Below, in pieces: positions 1 through 7,757 of a DNA stretch of 14,514 bases. Below the pieces are notes generated by a model. It worked only from the letters and a program-made list of their open reading frames with translations. It was not told where the DNA came from and ran no database searches. Source of the DNA: Aquifex aeolicus (GTDB lineage: Bacteria; Aquificota; Aquificia; Aquificales; Aquificaceae). Position 1 is the stretch's first letter. The number at the start of each line of letters is the position of its first letter. Location of the stretch: NCBI GenBank assembly GCA_011375045.1, contig DRNB01000039.1, positions 1-14,514 of the forward strand. Reading direction: 5' to 3'. A program made the position numbers and the translations under genes.

Positions 1-1
1 G

Positions 2-2800
2 GGGGACACGGCGGTTGCCGTTCACCCTGAGGATGAGAGGTACCGGCACCTCGTAGGGAAGAGGGTAAAACTTCCCCTCGTCAGCTGGAGCAGGAAGGAT
101 CTGAAGGGGAAGGAGGTGAGCGAGTTCATCCCCATTGTGGCGGACGAGAGGGTGAAGATGGAGTTCGGAACAGGCGCCGTCAAGGTAACCCCCGCTCACG
201 ATCCCAACGACTTCGAGATGGGAAGGGATCACGGGCTCCCCTTCGTGAAGGTGATGGACGAACAGGCTGTTATGAACGAGAACGCGGGGGACTTCAGGGG
301 TATGGACAGATACGAGGCTCGGAAGAGAATAGTGGAGAGGCTCAGGGAGGAGGGTTTCCTCGAGAGGGAGGAGGAGCACCTCCACGCGGTCGGGAGGTGT
401 TACAGGTGCAAGACCGTTGTGGAACCCATGGTCTCCGTTCAGTGGTTCGTCAAGGTCTCGGACCCGGCCATCCGGGACGTGTCGGTGAAGGTGGTCAGGG
501 AAGGACTGAAGAGAAAGGAGGAGAGGGTAAGGGAGATCCGCTACATAGAGGCGGAGGCTCTGAGCGTCAGGGTGTCCGTTGTGAGCGAGATCAGCGGGGA
601 GCTGAAGGCTGTCCTCTTGGCGGAGGAGGGGGTTCTCTTCATCAGCGGTGTGGAGGGAGGCGAAATCTCCTTCCTCTACTACCCCAGCCACAGGGAGGAG
701 GTAAGGAAGGAGGCGGAGCGCCTGACGGAGACGCTCCTCCGCAGGTATCCGGACCTCAACTTCGTGATAGGACTGGAGGGACCCTTTTCCCTGATGAGGG
801 GGGGACGGGAGAAAACCATCGAAGGGGGAAGGCAACTCGTCATCTCCGAGGGGAGCAGGCTTATCCTCCACAGCTACGACGACGGGACGGAGTTTGTGGA
901 GATCCTCGAAGAGGGAAAGGCTCTTCTGGAACCTTCCCAGAGATCGATGAACGTCAGGGTGGAGAGGGAAAAGGTCGTGAGGGAGGAAAGGCGCAGGATC
1001 AGGTTTGTTCCCCCCCACTGGGAGAAGTTCTATCTGGACTGGATGGAGAACCTGAGGGACTGGTGCATATCCCGTCAGATCTGGTGGGGACACAGGATCC
1101 CCGTCTGGCACTGCAAAGAGTGCGGTGAGCTGAACGTTTACACCGACGACGACTTCGAGGATTTCCACAGCAAGCTCATCTTCAACCTCATCGCGGACGG
1201 CAGGCTGGGAGAGGACTTCACGCCGGAGGAGGTGATAAAGATCCTCAGCTCCCCCAACTTCGTCCACCCCGATATGACCGTTCTGGAGTTTTACAAGCGC
1301 TTTGTCTTTCACAGATACCACTCCGCCGACCTGTCGGCGGAGTCCCTTCTGCTCGCCCTCACGAGGGAGGCGGCCGGAGAGGAGAAGCCCCTCTACAGGT
1401 TCGAGAGGGGAAGGTGGAGGATGATCCTCCGGTGCAGAAGGTGTGGTTCTGAGAACCTCTCTCAGGAGGAGGACGTCCTCGACACCTGGTTCTCCTCCGC
1501 CCTCTGGCCCTTCGGGGTTTTTGGCTGGCCCGAGGAAACGGAGGACCTGCGGAAGCTCTACCCCACGGACCTTCTGGTAACAGGCTTCGACATCATCTTC
1601 TTCTGGGTCGCCAGAATGATCATGATGGGAACCTACCTGATGGGGGACGTGCCTTTCCGGGACGTTTACGTCCACGCCCTTGTGAGGGACGAAAAGGGTC
1701 AGAAGATGTCGAAGACCAAGGGTAACGTCATAGACCCCCTCGACATCATCGAGCGCTACGGAGCAGACGCCCTCAGGTTCACCCTCGCCATCCTCACCGT
1801 TCAGGGGAGGGACATAAAGCTCTCCGAGAAGCGCTTCGAAGGCTACAGACACTTCGCCAACAAGATCTGGAACGCCGGCCGGTTCATCCTCATGAACACA
1901 CCCCCGGATCTGCTCTCCCGGCTCCCCCACATGGCGGATCTGAGACCTGAGGACAGGTGGATAATGACCCGGCTCAACGAAACGGCGGGGAAGGTGAACG
2001 CCTCCCTGAAGGAATACGACTTCTCCACAGCCTCCCGGCTCCTCTACGACTTCTTCTGGTCGGACTTCTGCGACTGGTACATAGAGTTCACCAAGGCGAG
2101 GATCTACAGAAAACCTCCGGAGGAAGAGGAGGAGAGGCTGAGGGTGGAAGCCGAGAGGACGACAGCCCTCTACACGCTGAACTACGTTTTCGAGAAAGCG
2201 CTGAGGTTGCTTCACCCCTTCATGCCCTTCATAACAGAGGAGCTGTGGCACATGCTCCCGAACGCGGAGGGGGAGAGCGTGTCTCTCAGGGAATACCCCC
2301 AGAAGAGGGAGGAGGAGATCTTCCCCGAGGAAACCCGCCGGGTGGAGAGGCTCAGGGAGATCGTGTCCGCCGTAAGAGCGCTCAGATCGGACCTCCAGAT
2401 AGAACCTTCGAAGCGCCTGCGCGCCTTCTTCAGAGCGGAGGGGAGCTTCTCAAGGAGCGTTGTAGAGGAGTTCAGGGATCACATACTCAGCCTCGCCAGA
2501 CTGGAGAGCTTCGAGGAGGTGGAGGAGAGACCTCCGGGGACGGCGGCGACCTTCAGCGGTGATGTGGAGATCTTCTTGCTCGTAGAGGGTCATATCGACA
2601 TCGAACGCCTCCTGACGTCCTACGAGAGGAAGAGGGAGAAGCTCCTTTCGGAGCTCGAGAGGGTAAAGAGGAAGCTCTCCAGCGAGGAGTTTATCCGCAG
2701 AGCGCCCCCCGAGGTTGTGGAGAGGGAGAAGAGGATCAGGGAGGAGATAGAGTCGGACCTCGCTAAGGTCGAACGCCTGCTCCGGACGCTCAGAACCTGA
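2..2800 (+). CDS. valS: Valine--tRNA ligase (ValRS), 5'-truncated by the window edge
   Basis: This cytoplasmic class I synthetase charges tRNA-Val with valine. The frame is open to the left edge and gives 932 residues; the N-terminal ~220 residues with the HIGH motif lie upstream. The first visible residues (GDTAVAVHPEDERY) belong to the CP1 editing domain, followed by GTGAVKVTPAHDPNDFE. A CYRC zinc knuckle lies at 398-409, a second knuckle is formed by CKEC (1112-1123) and CRRC (1433-1444), DVLDTWFSSALWPF follows at 1472, and the KMSKT signature is at 1703-1717. The C-terminal ~65 residues form the ValRS coiled-coil arm. Two long insertions are unusual: ~160 residues (nt 506-997) between WFVKV and RIRFVPPHWEK, and ~95 residues (nt 1142-1429) between the knuckle halves. 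The full protein would be ~1,150 residues against the usual 860-950. A GTG at 116 is an internal codon, not the start. The radical SAM gene follows after 55 nt. Confidence 0.97.
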   Translation, partial: GDTAVAVHPEDERYRHLVGKRVKLPLVSWSRKDLKGKEVSEFIPIVADERVKMEFGTGAVKVTPAHDPNDFEMGRDHGLPFVKVMDEQAVMNENAGDFRGMDRYEARKRIVERLREEGFLEREEEHLHAVGRCYRCKTVVEPMVSVQWFVKVSDPAIRDVSVKVVREGLKRKEERVREIRYIEAEALSVRVSVVSEISGELKAVLLAEEGVLFISGVEGGEISFLYYPSHREEVRKEAERLTETLLRRYPDLNFVIGLEGPFSLMRGGREKTIEGGRQLVISEGSRLILHSYDDGTEFVEILEEGKALLEPSQRSMNVRVEREKVVREERRRIRFVPPHWEKFYLDWMENLRDWCISRQIWWGHRIPVWHCKECGELNVYTDDDFEDFHSKLIFNLIADGRLGEDFTPEEVIKILSSPNFVHPDMTVLEFYKRFVFHRYHSADLSAESLLLALTREAAGEEKPLYRFERGRWRMILRCRRCGSENLSQEEDVLDTWFSSALWPFGVFGWPEETEDLRKLYPTDLLVTGFDIIFFWVARMIMMGTYLMGDVPFRDVYVHALVRDEKGQKMSKTKGNVIDPLDIIERYGADALRFTLAILTVQGRDIKLSEKRFEGYRHFANKIWNAGRFILMNTPPDLLSRLPHMADLRPEDRWIMTRLNETAGKVNASLKEYDFSTASRLLYDFFWSDFCDWYIEFTKARIYRKPPEEEEERLRVEAERTTALYTLNYVFEKALRLLHPFMPFITEELWHMLPNAEGESVSLREYPQKREEEIFPEETRRVERLREIVSAVRALRSDLQIEPSKRLRAFFRAEGSFSRSVVEEFRDHILSLARLESFEEVEERPPGTAATFSGDVEIFLLVEGHIDIERLLTSYERKREKLLSELERVKRKLSSEEFIRRAPPEVVEREKRIREEIESDLAKVERLLRTLRT

Positions 2801-2855
2801 TTGACCCGCTCCCGCCCGGGACCTATCTTCGAATACTCCGGAAGAGGTCGGAGGC

Positions 2856-3761
2856 TTGAAGCGGAACCTATACCCCTCCTATCTGAAGCTCTACGAGAGC
2901 GGTGAGTTAGAGAGAAGGGTGGCAAAGGCGCTGGAGTCCCTCTCCTCCTGTGAGGTCTGCCCCCACAGGTGCAGGGTAAACAGAAGTGAGGGGGAGCTGG
3001 GGTTCTGCAAGGTCGGCAGGTTTGCGACCGTCTCCAGCTTCTTCCCCCACAGGGGGGAGGAGTTTCCCATAAGGGGTTTCAGGGGAAGCGGAACCATCTT
3101 CTTCTCCTACTGCAATATGAGGTGTGTTTACTGCCAGAACTACGAGCTGAGCCACTTCGGGGAGGGTCGGGAGGTGTTCCCCGAGGAGCTTGCCCAGATG
3201 ATGTTAGAGCTTCAGGAGATGGGGTGCCACAACGTAAATCTCGTCTCACCCTCCCACGTGGTTCCCCAGATACTGGAGGCGCTGCTGATAGCCGTGGAAA
3301 GGGGACTGAGGATACCCCTCGTTTACAACACCTCCTCCTACGACTCCCTCGAAACCCTCCGGCTCCTCGACGGCGTGGTGGACATCTATCTGGCGGATCT
3401 GAAGTATCTCGATACCGATTACGGAAGGAGGTTCTCCAGGGTCAAAGACTACCCCCAGAGAGCAAAGGAAGCCCTCAGGGAGATGTACAGACAGGTGGGT
3501 AATCTGAAGACGGATTCCCGCGGTGTGGCGGTGAGGGGGTTGCTGGTCAGGCACCTTGTCCTGCCCAACGACGTGTCCACCACAGGGGAAGTTATGGAGT
3601 TCCTCAGAAGCATAGACCCACGTCTGAGCGTGAACGTCATGGCTCAGTACTTCCCCCACTACAGAGCGAAGGACTACCCCGAGCTTGCCCGCCGGATAAG
3701 CCCGGAGGAGTTCAGGGAAGCCCTCCGGCAGGCTGAGGGTCTGAGCCTCGTGAGGGATTAG
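2856..3761 (+). CDS. Radical SAM protein, PflA-like/PflX family (COG1313 type)
   Basis: The 301-residue protein has the radical SAM [4Fe-4S] motif C86-x3-C90-x2-C93 (CNMRCVYC). This is preceded by a cysteine-rich N-terminus (C32, C35, C39, C51) of the kind seen in PflX-type proteins annotated as pyruvate-formate-lyase-activating-like. The stretch GFRGSGTIFFSYCNMRCVYC is characteristic of this family. It probably performs reductive cleavage of S-adenosylmethionine in the cytoplasm to make a radical, but the substrate is unknown and no glycyl-radical enzyme lies nearby. The start is TTG at 2856, with AGAGGT at 2843-2848 as ribosome-binding site; no in-frame ATG lies close by. It sits 55 nt after valS and could be co-transcribed. 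Its TAG stop overlaps by 4 nt the TAA stop of the convergent ABC ATPase gene. Family assignment is firm; the specific reaction is not. Confidence 0.88.
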   Translation: MKRNLYPSYLKLYESGELERRVAKALESLSSCEVCPHRCRVNRSEGELGFCKVGRFATVSSFFPHRGEEFPIRGFRGSGTIFFSYCNMRCVYCQNYELSHFGEGREVFPEELAQMMLELQEMGCHNVNLVSPSHVVPQILEALLIAVERGLRIPLVYNTSSYDSLETLRLLDGVVDIYLADLKYLDTDYGRRFSRVKDYPQRAKEALREMYRQVGNLKTDSRGVAVRGLLVRHLVLPNDVSTTGEVMEFLRSIDPRLSVNVMAQYFPHYRAKDYPELARRISPEEFREALRQAEGLSLVRD

Positions 3762-4510
3762 ATGGCTTCGAGGAGGAGCTTCGTGTAGTCGTGGGAGGGA
3801 CGATCGAACACCCTGAAGACGTCCCCCTCCTCCACGATCCTTCCCTCCTTGAGAACTATCACCCTGTCCCCCACCTCAGCCACCACACCGAAGTCGTGGG
3901 TTACGAGGAGGATCGACTTACCCTCCTCCCTCAGCTTCCTGAAGAGCTGGAGGATCTTCTTCTGCACAGAGACGTCCAGAGCCGTTGTAGGTTCGTCCGC
4001 AAGGAGGAGCGAAGGCTGACACACGATAGAGACGGCTATGCAGACCCTCTGCTTCAGCCCACCCGAGAGCTGATGGGGGAACATACCGAACTTCTCCTCA
4101 GCCCTCGGTATGCCCGCCCGCCTCATCGCCTCGATCGCCTTCTCCCTGGACGATCTGTCCTCCGGAAAGTGGCTCCTGTAGGCTTCCTCTATCTGGGATC
4201 CCACCGTGAAGAGGGGATCGAGGTAAGAGGAGGGTTCCTGAAAGACCATCCCCATATCCCTGCCCCTGATCCTCCGCCTCTCCCCCTCGCTCAGCTCTGT
4301 GAGATCCGTTCCCCTGAAGAGGATCCTTCCGGAGAGGCGAGCCTGCGGGGGAAGCAGACCCATTACGGACTGGAGTATGGAGGACTTCCCTGAGCCGGAC
4401 TCCCCCACAATGCAGAGGATCTCCCCCTCTCCGAGTTCGAAGGAGATGCCGTGGAGGACCTTCTTCTCCCCGTACCACAGATCGAGGTCTTCGACGATCA
4501 GCAGACTCAA
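3758..4510 (-). CDS. ABC transporter ATP-binding protein, peptide/nickel (DppD/NikD-like) type
   Basis: This is a cytoplasmic ATPase subunit of a putative importer. It has all the nucleotide-binding motifs: Walker A GESGSGKS (residues 36-43), Q-loop FQEP around Q91, signature LSGGLKQ (148-154), Walker B LLLADEP (168-174) with D-loop ALD, and the H-loop His205. The ALDVSVQ and PSSYLDPL stretches are typical of oligopeptide/dipeptide/nickel ATPases. I chose TTG at 4510 as start (MSLLIVEDLDLWYGEKK): it overlaps the stop of the HIT gene in a TTGA quartet and has GGGGAAGG just upstream. The longer open frame to 4633 only reads the HIT gene out of phase. At 250 residues it ends soon after the ABC core and lacks the ~70-residue C-terminal extension of full DppD/OppD proteins. 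No permease or binding-protein gene is in the window, so the substrate cannot be inferred. Confidence 0.92.
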   Translation of the reverse strand: MSLLIVEDLDLWYGEKKVLHGISFELGEGEILCIVGESGSGKSSILQSVMGLLPPQARLSGRILFRGTDLTELSEGERRRIRGRDMGMVFQEPSSYLDPLFTVGSQIEEAYRSHFPEDRSSREKAIEAMRRAGIPRAEEKFGMFPHQLSGGLKQRVCIAVSIVCQPSLLLADEPTTALDVSVQKKILQLFRKLREEGKSILLVTHDFGVVAEVGDRVIVLKEGRIVEEGDVFRVFDRPSHDYTKLLLEAI

Positions 4511-5016
4511 GCGCCTTCCCCTTCGAGGATCTCCTCCAGAGCCTTCCTGAGTCTGTCGTAGGTGGTGAAGAGATCCTGAGGTATGACCTTCGTCTCCGCA
4601 AGGACAGGCATAAAGTTGGTGTCTCCGTTCCACCGGGGAACAACGTGCATGTGCAGGTGGCTTTCGAGGCCTGCTCCGGCGGACCTGCCGAAGTTGTAGC
4701 CGATGTTGAAGCCGTGGGGGTTGAAAGCCCTCCTGAGCGTTTTCAGGGAAAGTCTGAGGAGTCTGTCCATATCGAGAACGGTCTCCTCCTCCAGATCTTC
4801 ATAACTGCCCGTGTGCTCTAAGGGAACGATCATCAGATGACCTGAGTTGTAGGGGTACTTGTTGAGGATTATGAAGCTCCTCTCGCTCCTGTAGAGCACG
4901 AGGAAACGGCGCCAGAGGTTCTCAGGCTGGGAGATGGCTTCACAGAGGAAGCAGTCCCTGAAGGAGTCGATCCTCTCCACGTAACGGCTTCTCCAGGGTG
5001 CCCAGAGTATCCTCAT
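4507..5016 (-). CDS. HIT-family nucleotide hydrolase/transferase
   Basis: The 169-residue protein carries the histidine triad H120-L-H-M-H124 followed by VVPRWNGDTNFMP, the form found in bacterial and archaeal HIT proteins often annotated as Ap4A phosphorylase-like. The central histidine normally forms a nucleotidyl-enzyme intermediate on a nucleoside phosphoramidate or dinucleoside polyphosphate. The N-terminus MRILWAPWRSRYVE is typical of this subgroup and supports the ATG at 5016. A CFLC pair (C22, C25) may bind zinc. There is no Shine-Dalgarno upstream; instead a TATATT hexamer ends 10 nt before the ATG, suggesting a leaderless transcript in addition to read-through from thiL. It starts 16 nt after the thioredoxin-fold gene and overlaps the ABC ATPase start by 4 nt. 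The substrate is not determinable. Confidence 0.92.
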   Translation of the reverse strand: MRILWAPWRSRYVERIDSFRDCFLCEAISQPENLWRRFLVLYRSERSFIILNKYPYNSGHLMIVPLEHTGSYEDLEEETVLDMDRLLRLSLKTLRRAFNPHGFNIGYNFGRSAGAGLESHLHMHVVPRWNGDTNFMPVLAETKVIPQDLFTTYDRLRKALEEILEGEGA

Positions 5017-5032
5017 GACTGTTTTAAATATA

Positions 5033-5386
5033 CTACGTCAACCTCAGGATCCTCCGGATAGCCTCCTCCACCAGCTCCCGGGTGGGGACAAAGTCGTGTC
5101 TGTCCAGCTCCATGGACTCCCTGAAGTAGATCAGAGCGGGGAAGCTGAACACCCCGAAGTCCTCATGGCACATGTTCCTGCTGACGTCCACCAGAAAGAA
5201 GTTCACCCTGTCCCCGTACTCCTCCACAAAACCCTCCAGAAGCTCCGCCACCCCCCTGTTTGCGGGGTTCCCCGGCTCCACGAAGAGAACAACGGAGGGT
5301 TTCTCCGCGCTGATGACCTTCTCGTAAAACTCCCTGTCCCCTACCTCGCTGAAACCTCCGAAGAGACCGATCGGATCAGAAGTCAA
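5033..5386 (-). CDS. Thioredoxin-fold protein without CXXC
   Basis: The 117-residue protein matches a thioredoxin fold: a beta strand SVVLFVEPG (residues 31-39) where WCGPC normally follows, NFFLVDVSRN (62-71) matching the VDVD strand, and FSFPALIYF (80-88) with the cis-proline Pro83. The active-site position reads EPGNPAN (37-43) with no cysteine, so dithiol-disulfide exchange is not expected; Cys73 is the only cysteine. A scaffold, chaperone or regulatory role is possible but is inference. It has no signal peptide and is probably cytoplasmic. The start is TTG at 5386, inside the previous gene (11-nt overlap), with AGGA about 9 nt upstream; translational coupling is likely. A later in-frame start (GTG at Val15) cannot be excluded. 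Confidence 0.72.
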   Translation of the reverse strand: MTSDPIGLFGGFSEVGDREFYEKVISAEKPSVVLFVEPGNPANRGVAELLEGFVEEYGDRVNFFLVDVSRNMCHEDFGVFSFPALIYFRESMELDRHDFVPTRELVEEAIRRILRLT

Positions 5387-5711
5387 GGTCTATATCCTCG
5401 TCGTCGAGTTCAACGTTGAAGTTGGTGGCTATACCCCTGACGCTCAGAGCCGTGTTCTTGAGCTGTTCCAGATACTTGAGGATGTCATCGTAAACGTTCA
5501 TCATGGTCCTGAGCTTGCTGTACTCCTCGTGAGAGAGCTTTCTGGTCTTGGCTATCTTCTTGAGAGCTACCTTGGCAAGGGTCGCCTTTCCGTACTTCTC
5601 CTGCCACTCCGCCCAGAACTCGGGAGCGTTCATGGGTTTTTTTACAAGGAAAAACTCCAGCTGGGTCATTTCCTCAAAGAGGTGGATATCGAGAGAACCG
5701 GGGTTTTTCAT
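5376..5711 (-). CDS. Conserved-looking small cytoplasmic protein of unknown function
   Basis: I do not recognise this protein. The 111 residues are soluble and mostly helical, with a lysine-rich middle (KATLAKVALKKIAKTRKL), a YDDILKYLEQL helix and an acidic tail (ELDDEDIDLDF). There are no membrane segments or cysteines. I prefer the ATG at 5711 because GGAGGA lies 7 nt upstream of it. A second in-frame ATG at 5726 would add MEDSA and sits 6 nt after a perfect TATAAT (5738 to 5733), so a leaderless form starting there is also plausible. The gene lies between trpC and the thioredoxin-fold gene, overlapping the latter by 11 nt, so it is part of the thiL-to-ABC run. Codon use is like its neighbours, which supports a real gene. 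Confidence 0.75.
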   Translation of the reverse strand: MKNPGSLDIHLFEEMTQLEFFLVKKPMNAPEFWAEWQEKYGKATLAKVALKKIAKTRKLSHEEYSKLRTMMNVYDDILKYLEQLKNTALSVRGIATNFNVELDDEDIDLDF

Positions 5712-5738
5712 CGCAGAATCCTCCATTCCTAAATTATA

Positions 5739-6530
5739 TTACCTCTCGATTCCGAGAAGCTCCCTCAGCTTCCTTTCGGGATCCTCGCTCTTCATCAGAG
5801 CTGTTCCCACCAGAAAGGCGTCGACACCGTAGCGGCTCAGCTCCTCTATCTGATCCCTTGTTTCTATACCGCTCTCGGAGACCACAAGCTCCGCACCCAG
5901 CTCCCTCAGCAGAGGAGCCAGCTCCCTGGTCAGGGAAAGGTCTATCCTGAGGGTGTTCAGATCCCTGTTGTTCACGCCCACGACGCGCGCTCCCGAGGCG
6001 ACGGCTAACTCCGCCTCCTCCCGGCAGAAGACCTCCACCAGAGGGGTCAGCCCCAGCTCCTCGGCGAAGGATACCAGCTTCCTGAGCTTTTCCTCCTCCA
6101 GAATCCTCACGATGAGCAGAACCGCGTCGGCACCGAAGGCTTTTGCCTCAAGGATCTGAACCTCCTCGAGGATGAAGTCCTTTCTCAGCAGGGGAACGTT
6201 CAGAGCGTCCCTTACCCTTCTGAGATCCTCGAGGGAACCTCCGAAGAACTCCCTGTCCGTAAGGACGGAAACTGCGGCGGCGCCGGCCGATTCGTAGATC
6301 TTAGCCTGACGGACCGGATCCACGTCCCGGATGGAGCCCTCCGAGGGGGAGGCCCTTTTTACCTCCGCTATGATACGGGTTCCCGGTTTCCTCAGCGCCC
6401 CTTTAAAGTCCGCCCGGATCTCCCTCTCCGCTATCATTCCCTCCAGAAGGCGCAGGTATCGGGGATCCCTCCTTATCTCCCTGCGCTTCTGAGCCACTAT
6501 CCTTTCGAGAATGTTAGCCCCTGTCCTCAT
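5739..6530 (-). CDS. trpC: Indole-3-glycerol-phosphate synthase
   Basis: The enzyme closes the indole ring of 1-(o-carboxyphenylamino)-1-deoxyribulose-5-phosphate, releasing CO2 and water, in tryptophan synthesis. The TIM-barrel motifs are all present: IIAEVKRASPSEGSI with Glu56 and Lys58, LTDREFFGGS (91-99), LLRKDF with the catalytic Lys117, PLVEVF with Glu166, GVNNRDL with Asn187, and VVSESGI with Glu219-Ser220. At 263 residues it has the normal length for a monofunctional TrpC. I prefer the ATG at 6530 with AGGAGG 10 nt upstream; a TTG at 6539 would leave only 1 nt after the AGGAGG. It overlaps the 3' end of the HD gene by 17 nt, implying translational coupling. No other trp gene is in the window, so the pathway is scattered in this genome. 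Confidence 0.97.
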   Translation of the reverse strand: MRTGANILERIVAQKRREIRRDPRYLRLLEGMIAEREIRADFKGALRKPGTRIIAEVKRASPSEGSIRDVDPVRQAKIYESAGAAAVSVLTDREFFGGSLEDLRRVRDALNVPLLRKDFILEEVQILEAKAFGADAVLLIVRILEEEKLRKLVSFAEELGLTPLVEVFCREEAELAVASGARVVGVNNRDLNTLRIDLSLTRELAPLLRELGAELVVSESGIETRDQIEELSRYGVDAFLVGTALMKSEDPERKLRELLGIER

Positions 6531-7743
6531 CCGTTTCAAGCCTCCTGTCTATCTCGGAGAGGATCCTGTCGAAGCTCACCTCCAGCCACCGGATCCCCTT
6601 CAGGCGGTTTTTCAGACTTCTGCACCCCTCCTCCAGATGGCGGGATCTGATGCCGTGGTAGAGGGAGAGCTTGGCTTCGACGTAGGCTCCCATGTAGTCG
6701 CAAGCTTTTATCAGCGTTCCGTCCACCGGATCCCTGCACTCCTCCGCCGGAAGCGGACCCATGGGACGGACCTCTCCCCCCTCCCTGATCCTGTCCGTGA
6801 ACTCGTCCACCTCCTCGTTCTGAACAAATCCGAGGATGTAGGAGAACTCCTCCTTCATGAAGTCCGGCAGGAGGGGGAGGATCACACTCTCCGTCTGCTC
6901 CCTCTCGTAGGACCTCAGAATTTCAGCCATGTTCGTTCTCCTCTTCACAGGTGCCACTATATCCCGCGTTGTTACCTCAGGCAGGTCGTGGAACAGACCC
7001 GTGAAGAAGTTGAGGAAGCCCCTGCGCCCGCACAGTCCAGCCTTGACGGAGAGCAGGAAGGCGAGGCTGGCTACGATAAACATGTGCCCCAGAACGGTTG
7101 TGGTCGGCACCCGGGGCGACTGGATCCACCTCTTCTGAAACCTCAGCTGACCCACGAGGTCGATGAAGTTAAAGGTCTTCTTCCTCAGGTATATGCGCTC
7201 CACACCCACCAGATCGAAGAAATCCTCTATGGTGTCCTCTATCTCAGCCTTAACCCTCTCGATGCCGTAGAACCTGAGACCCGAGGAGTAAATCATCTGA
7301 AACTCCCAGTAGGTGGAGAGAAAGTGAGACGCCTTTACGATCCTCCTCTCCTTCAGGTTCCCGTCCCCACCCCTCATGTAGGCTTCGAACTCTTCAAAGA
7401 GCTCTCTGTCGAAGTCCTTCAGATCCCCTCCCGCCTCCGAGAGGACAAAGCTGCTCAGCTCCTCCCCCCTTTCCCTCAGAAGCCTGTGGAGTATCTGGGG
7501 TTTTATATCGGTGAGCACAGACCTCTGAAGAGCCTCGAAGATGAGACCCTTTATAAGATAAATCCAGTCTATATCCTGATTCCGGAGGTGCTCTTCGAAC
7601 TTCCCCACCACGTAAGCTATGGCTGCCTTGTGAGCCTGCTTGTCCAGCTCGGTTATGTGAAAGGGTTTCGGGTGGTCGTTCCACCTCTCTATGTAGGCGA
7701 GCTCGTAAAGCCTCAGGACAAGTCCAGCGAGACCCCTTTCCAT
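6514..7743 (-). CDS. HD-domain phosphohydrolase with a degenerate second HD copy
   Basis: The 409-residue protein has an intact HD site in its C-terminal half: His220, His252-Asp253 (GLFHDLPEVTTRDI) and Asp349 (KACDYMGAYVEAKLS). The form is like YfbR-type 5'-deoxynucleotidases and related HD_3 proteins, which bind a divalent metal and remove phosphate from nucleotides. The N-terminal half repeats the same layout (RW at 20-21, His38, GLIFEALQRSVLTDI at 66-80, KASHFLSTYWEF at 137-148). However, the HD dyad is Glu70-Ala71 and the last Asp is His140, so this copy should not bind metal. The distance from first His to dyad is 32 residues in both halves. Start ATG at 7743 has no Shine-Dalgarno but a TAGAAT hexamer 8 nt upstream. 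It lies 14 nt after thiL and overlaps trpC. The true substrate is unknown; nucleotide or signalling-nucleotide hydrolysis is inference. Confidence 0.85.
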   Translation of the reverse strand: MERGLAGLVLRLYELAYIERWNDHPKPFHITELDKQAHKAAIAYVVGKFEEHLRNQDIDWIYLIKGLIFEALQRSVLTDIKPQILHRLLRERGEELSSFVLSEAGGDLKDFDRELFEEFEAYMRGGDGNLKERRIVKASHFLSTYWEFQMIYSSGLRFYGIERVKAEIEDTIEDFFDLVGVERIYLRKKTFNFIDLVGQLRFQKRWIQSPRVPTTTVLGHMFIVASLAFLLSVKAGLCGRRGFLNFFTGLFHDLPEVTTRDIVAPVKRRTNMAEILRSYEREQTESVILPLLPDFMKEEFSYILGFVQNEEVDEFTDRIREGGEVRPMGPLPAEECRDPVDGTLIKACDYMGAYVEAKLSLYHGIRSRHLEEGCRSLKNRLKGIRWLEVSFDRILSEIDRRLETDEDRG

Positions 7744-7757
7744 TTAAATGGATTCTA

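Noticed and set aside
506..997. Intein in valS
   Set aside because: There is no N-terminal Cys/Ser block or C-terminal HN-Cys/Ser/Thr junction at the insert edges; it looks like a domain insertion.
4511..4633. Upstream extension of the ABC ATPase frame
   Set aside because: It lies wholly inside the HIT gene, its residues do not resemble an ABC protein, and the TTG at 4510 with a Shine-Dalgarno gives a canonical N-terminus.
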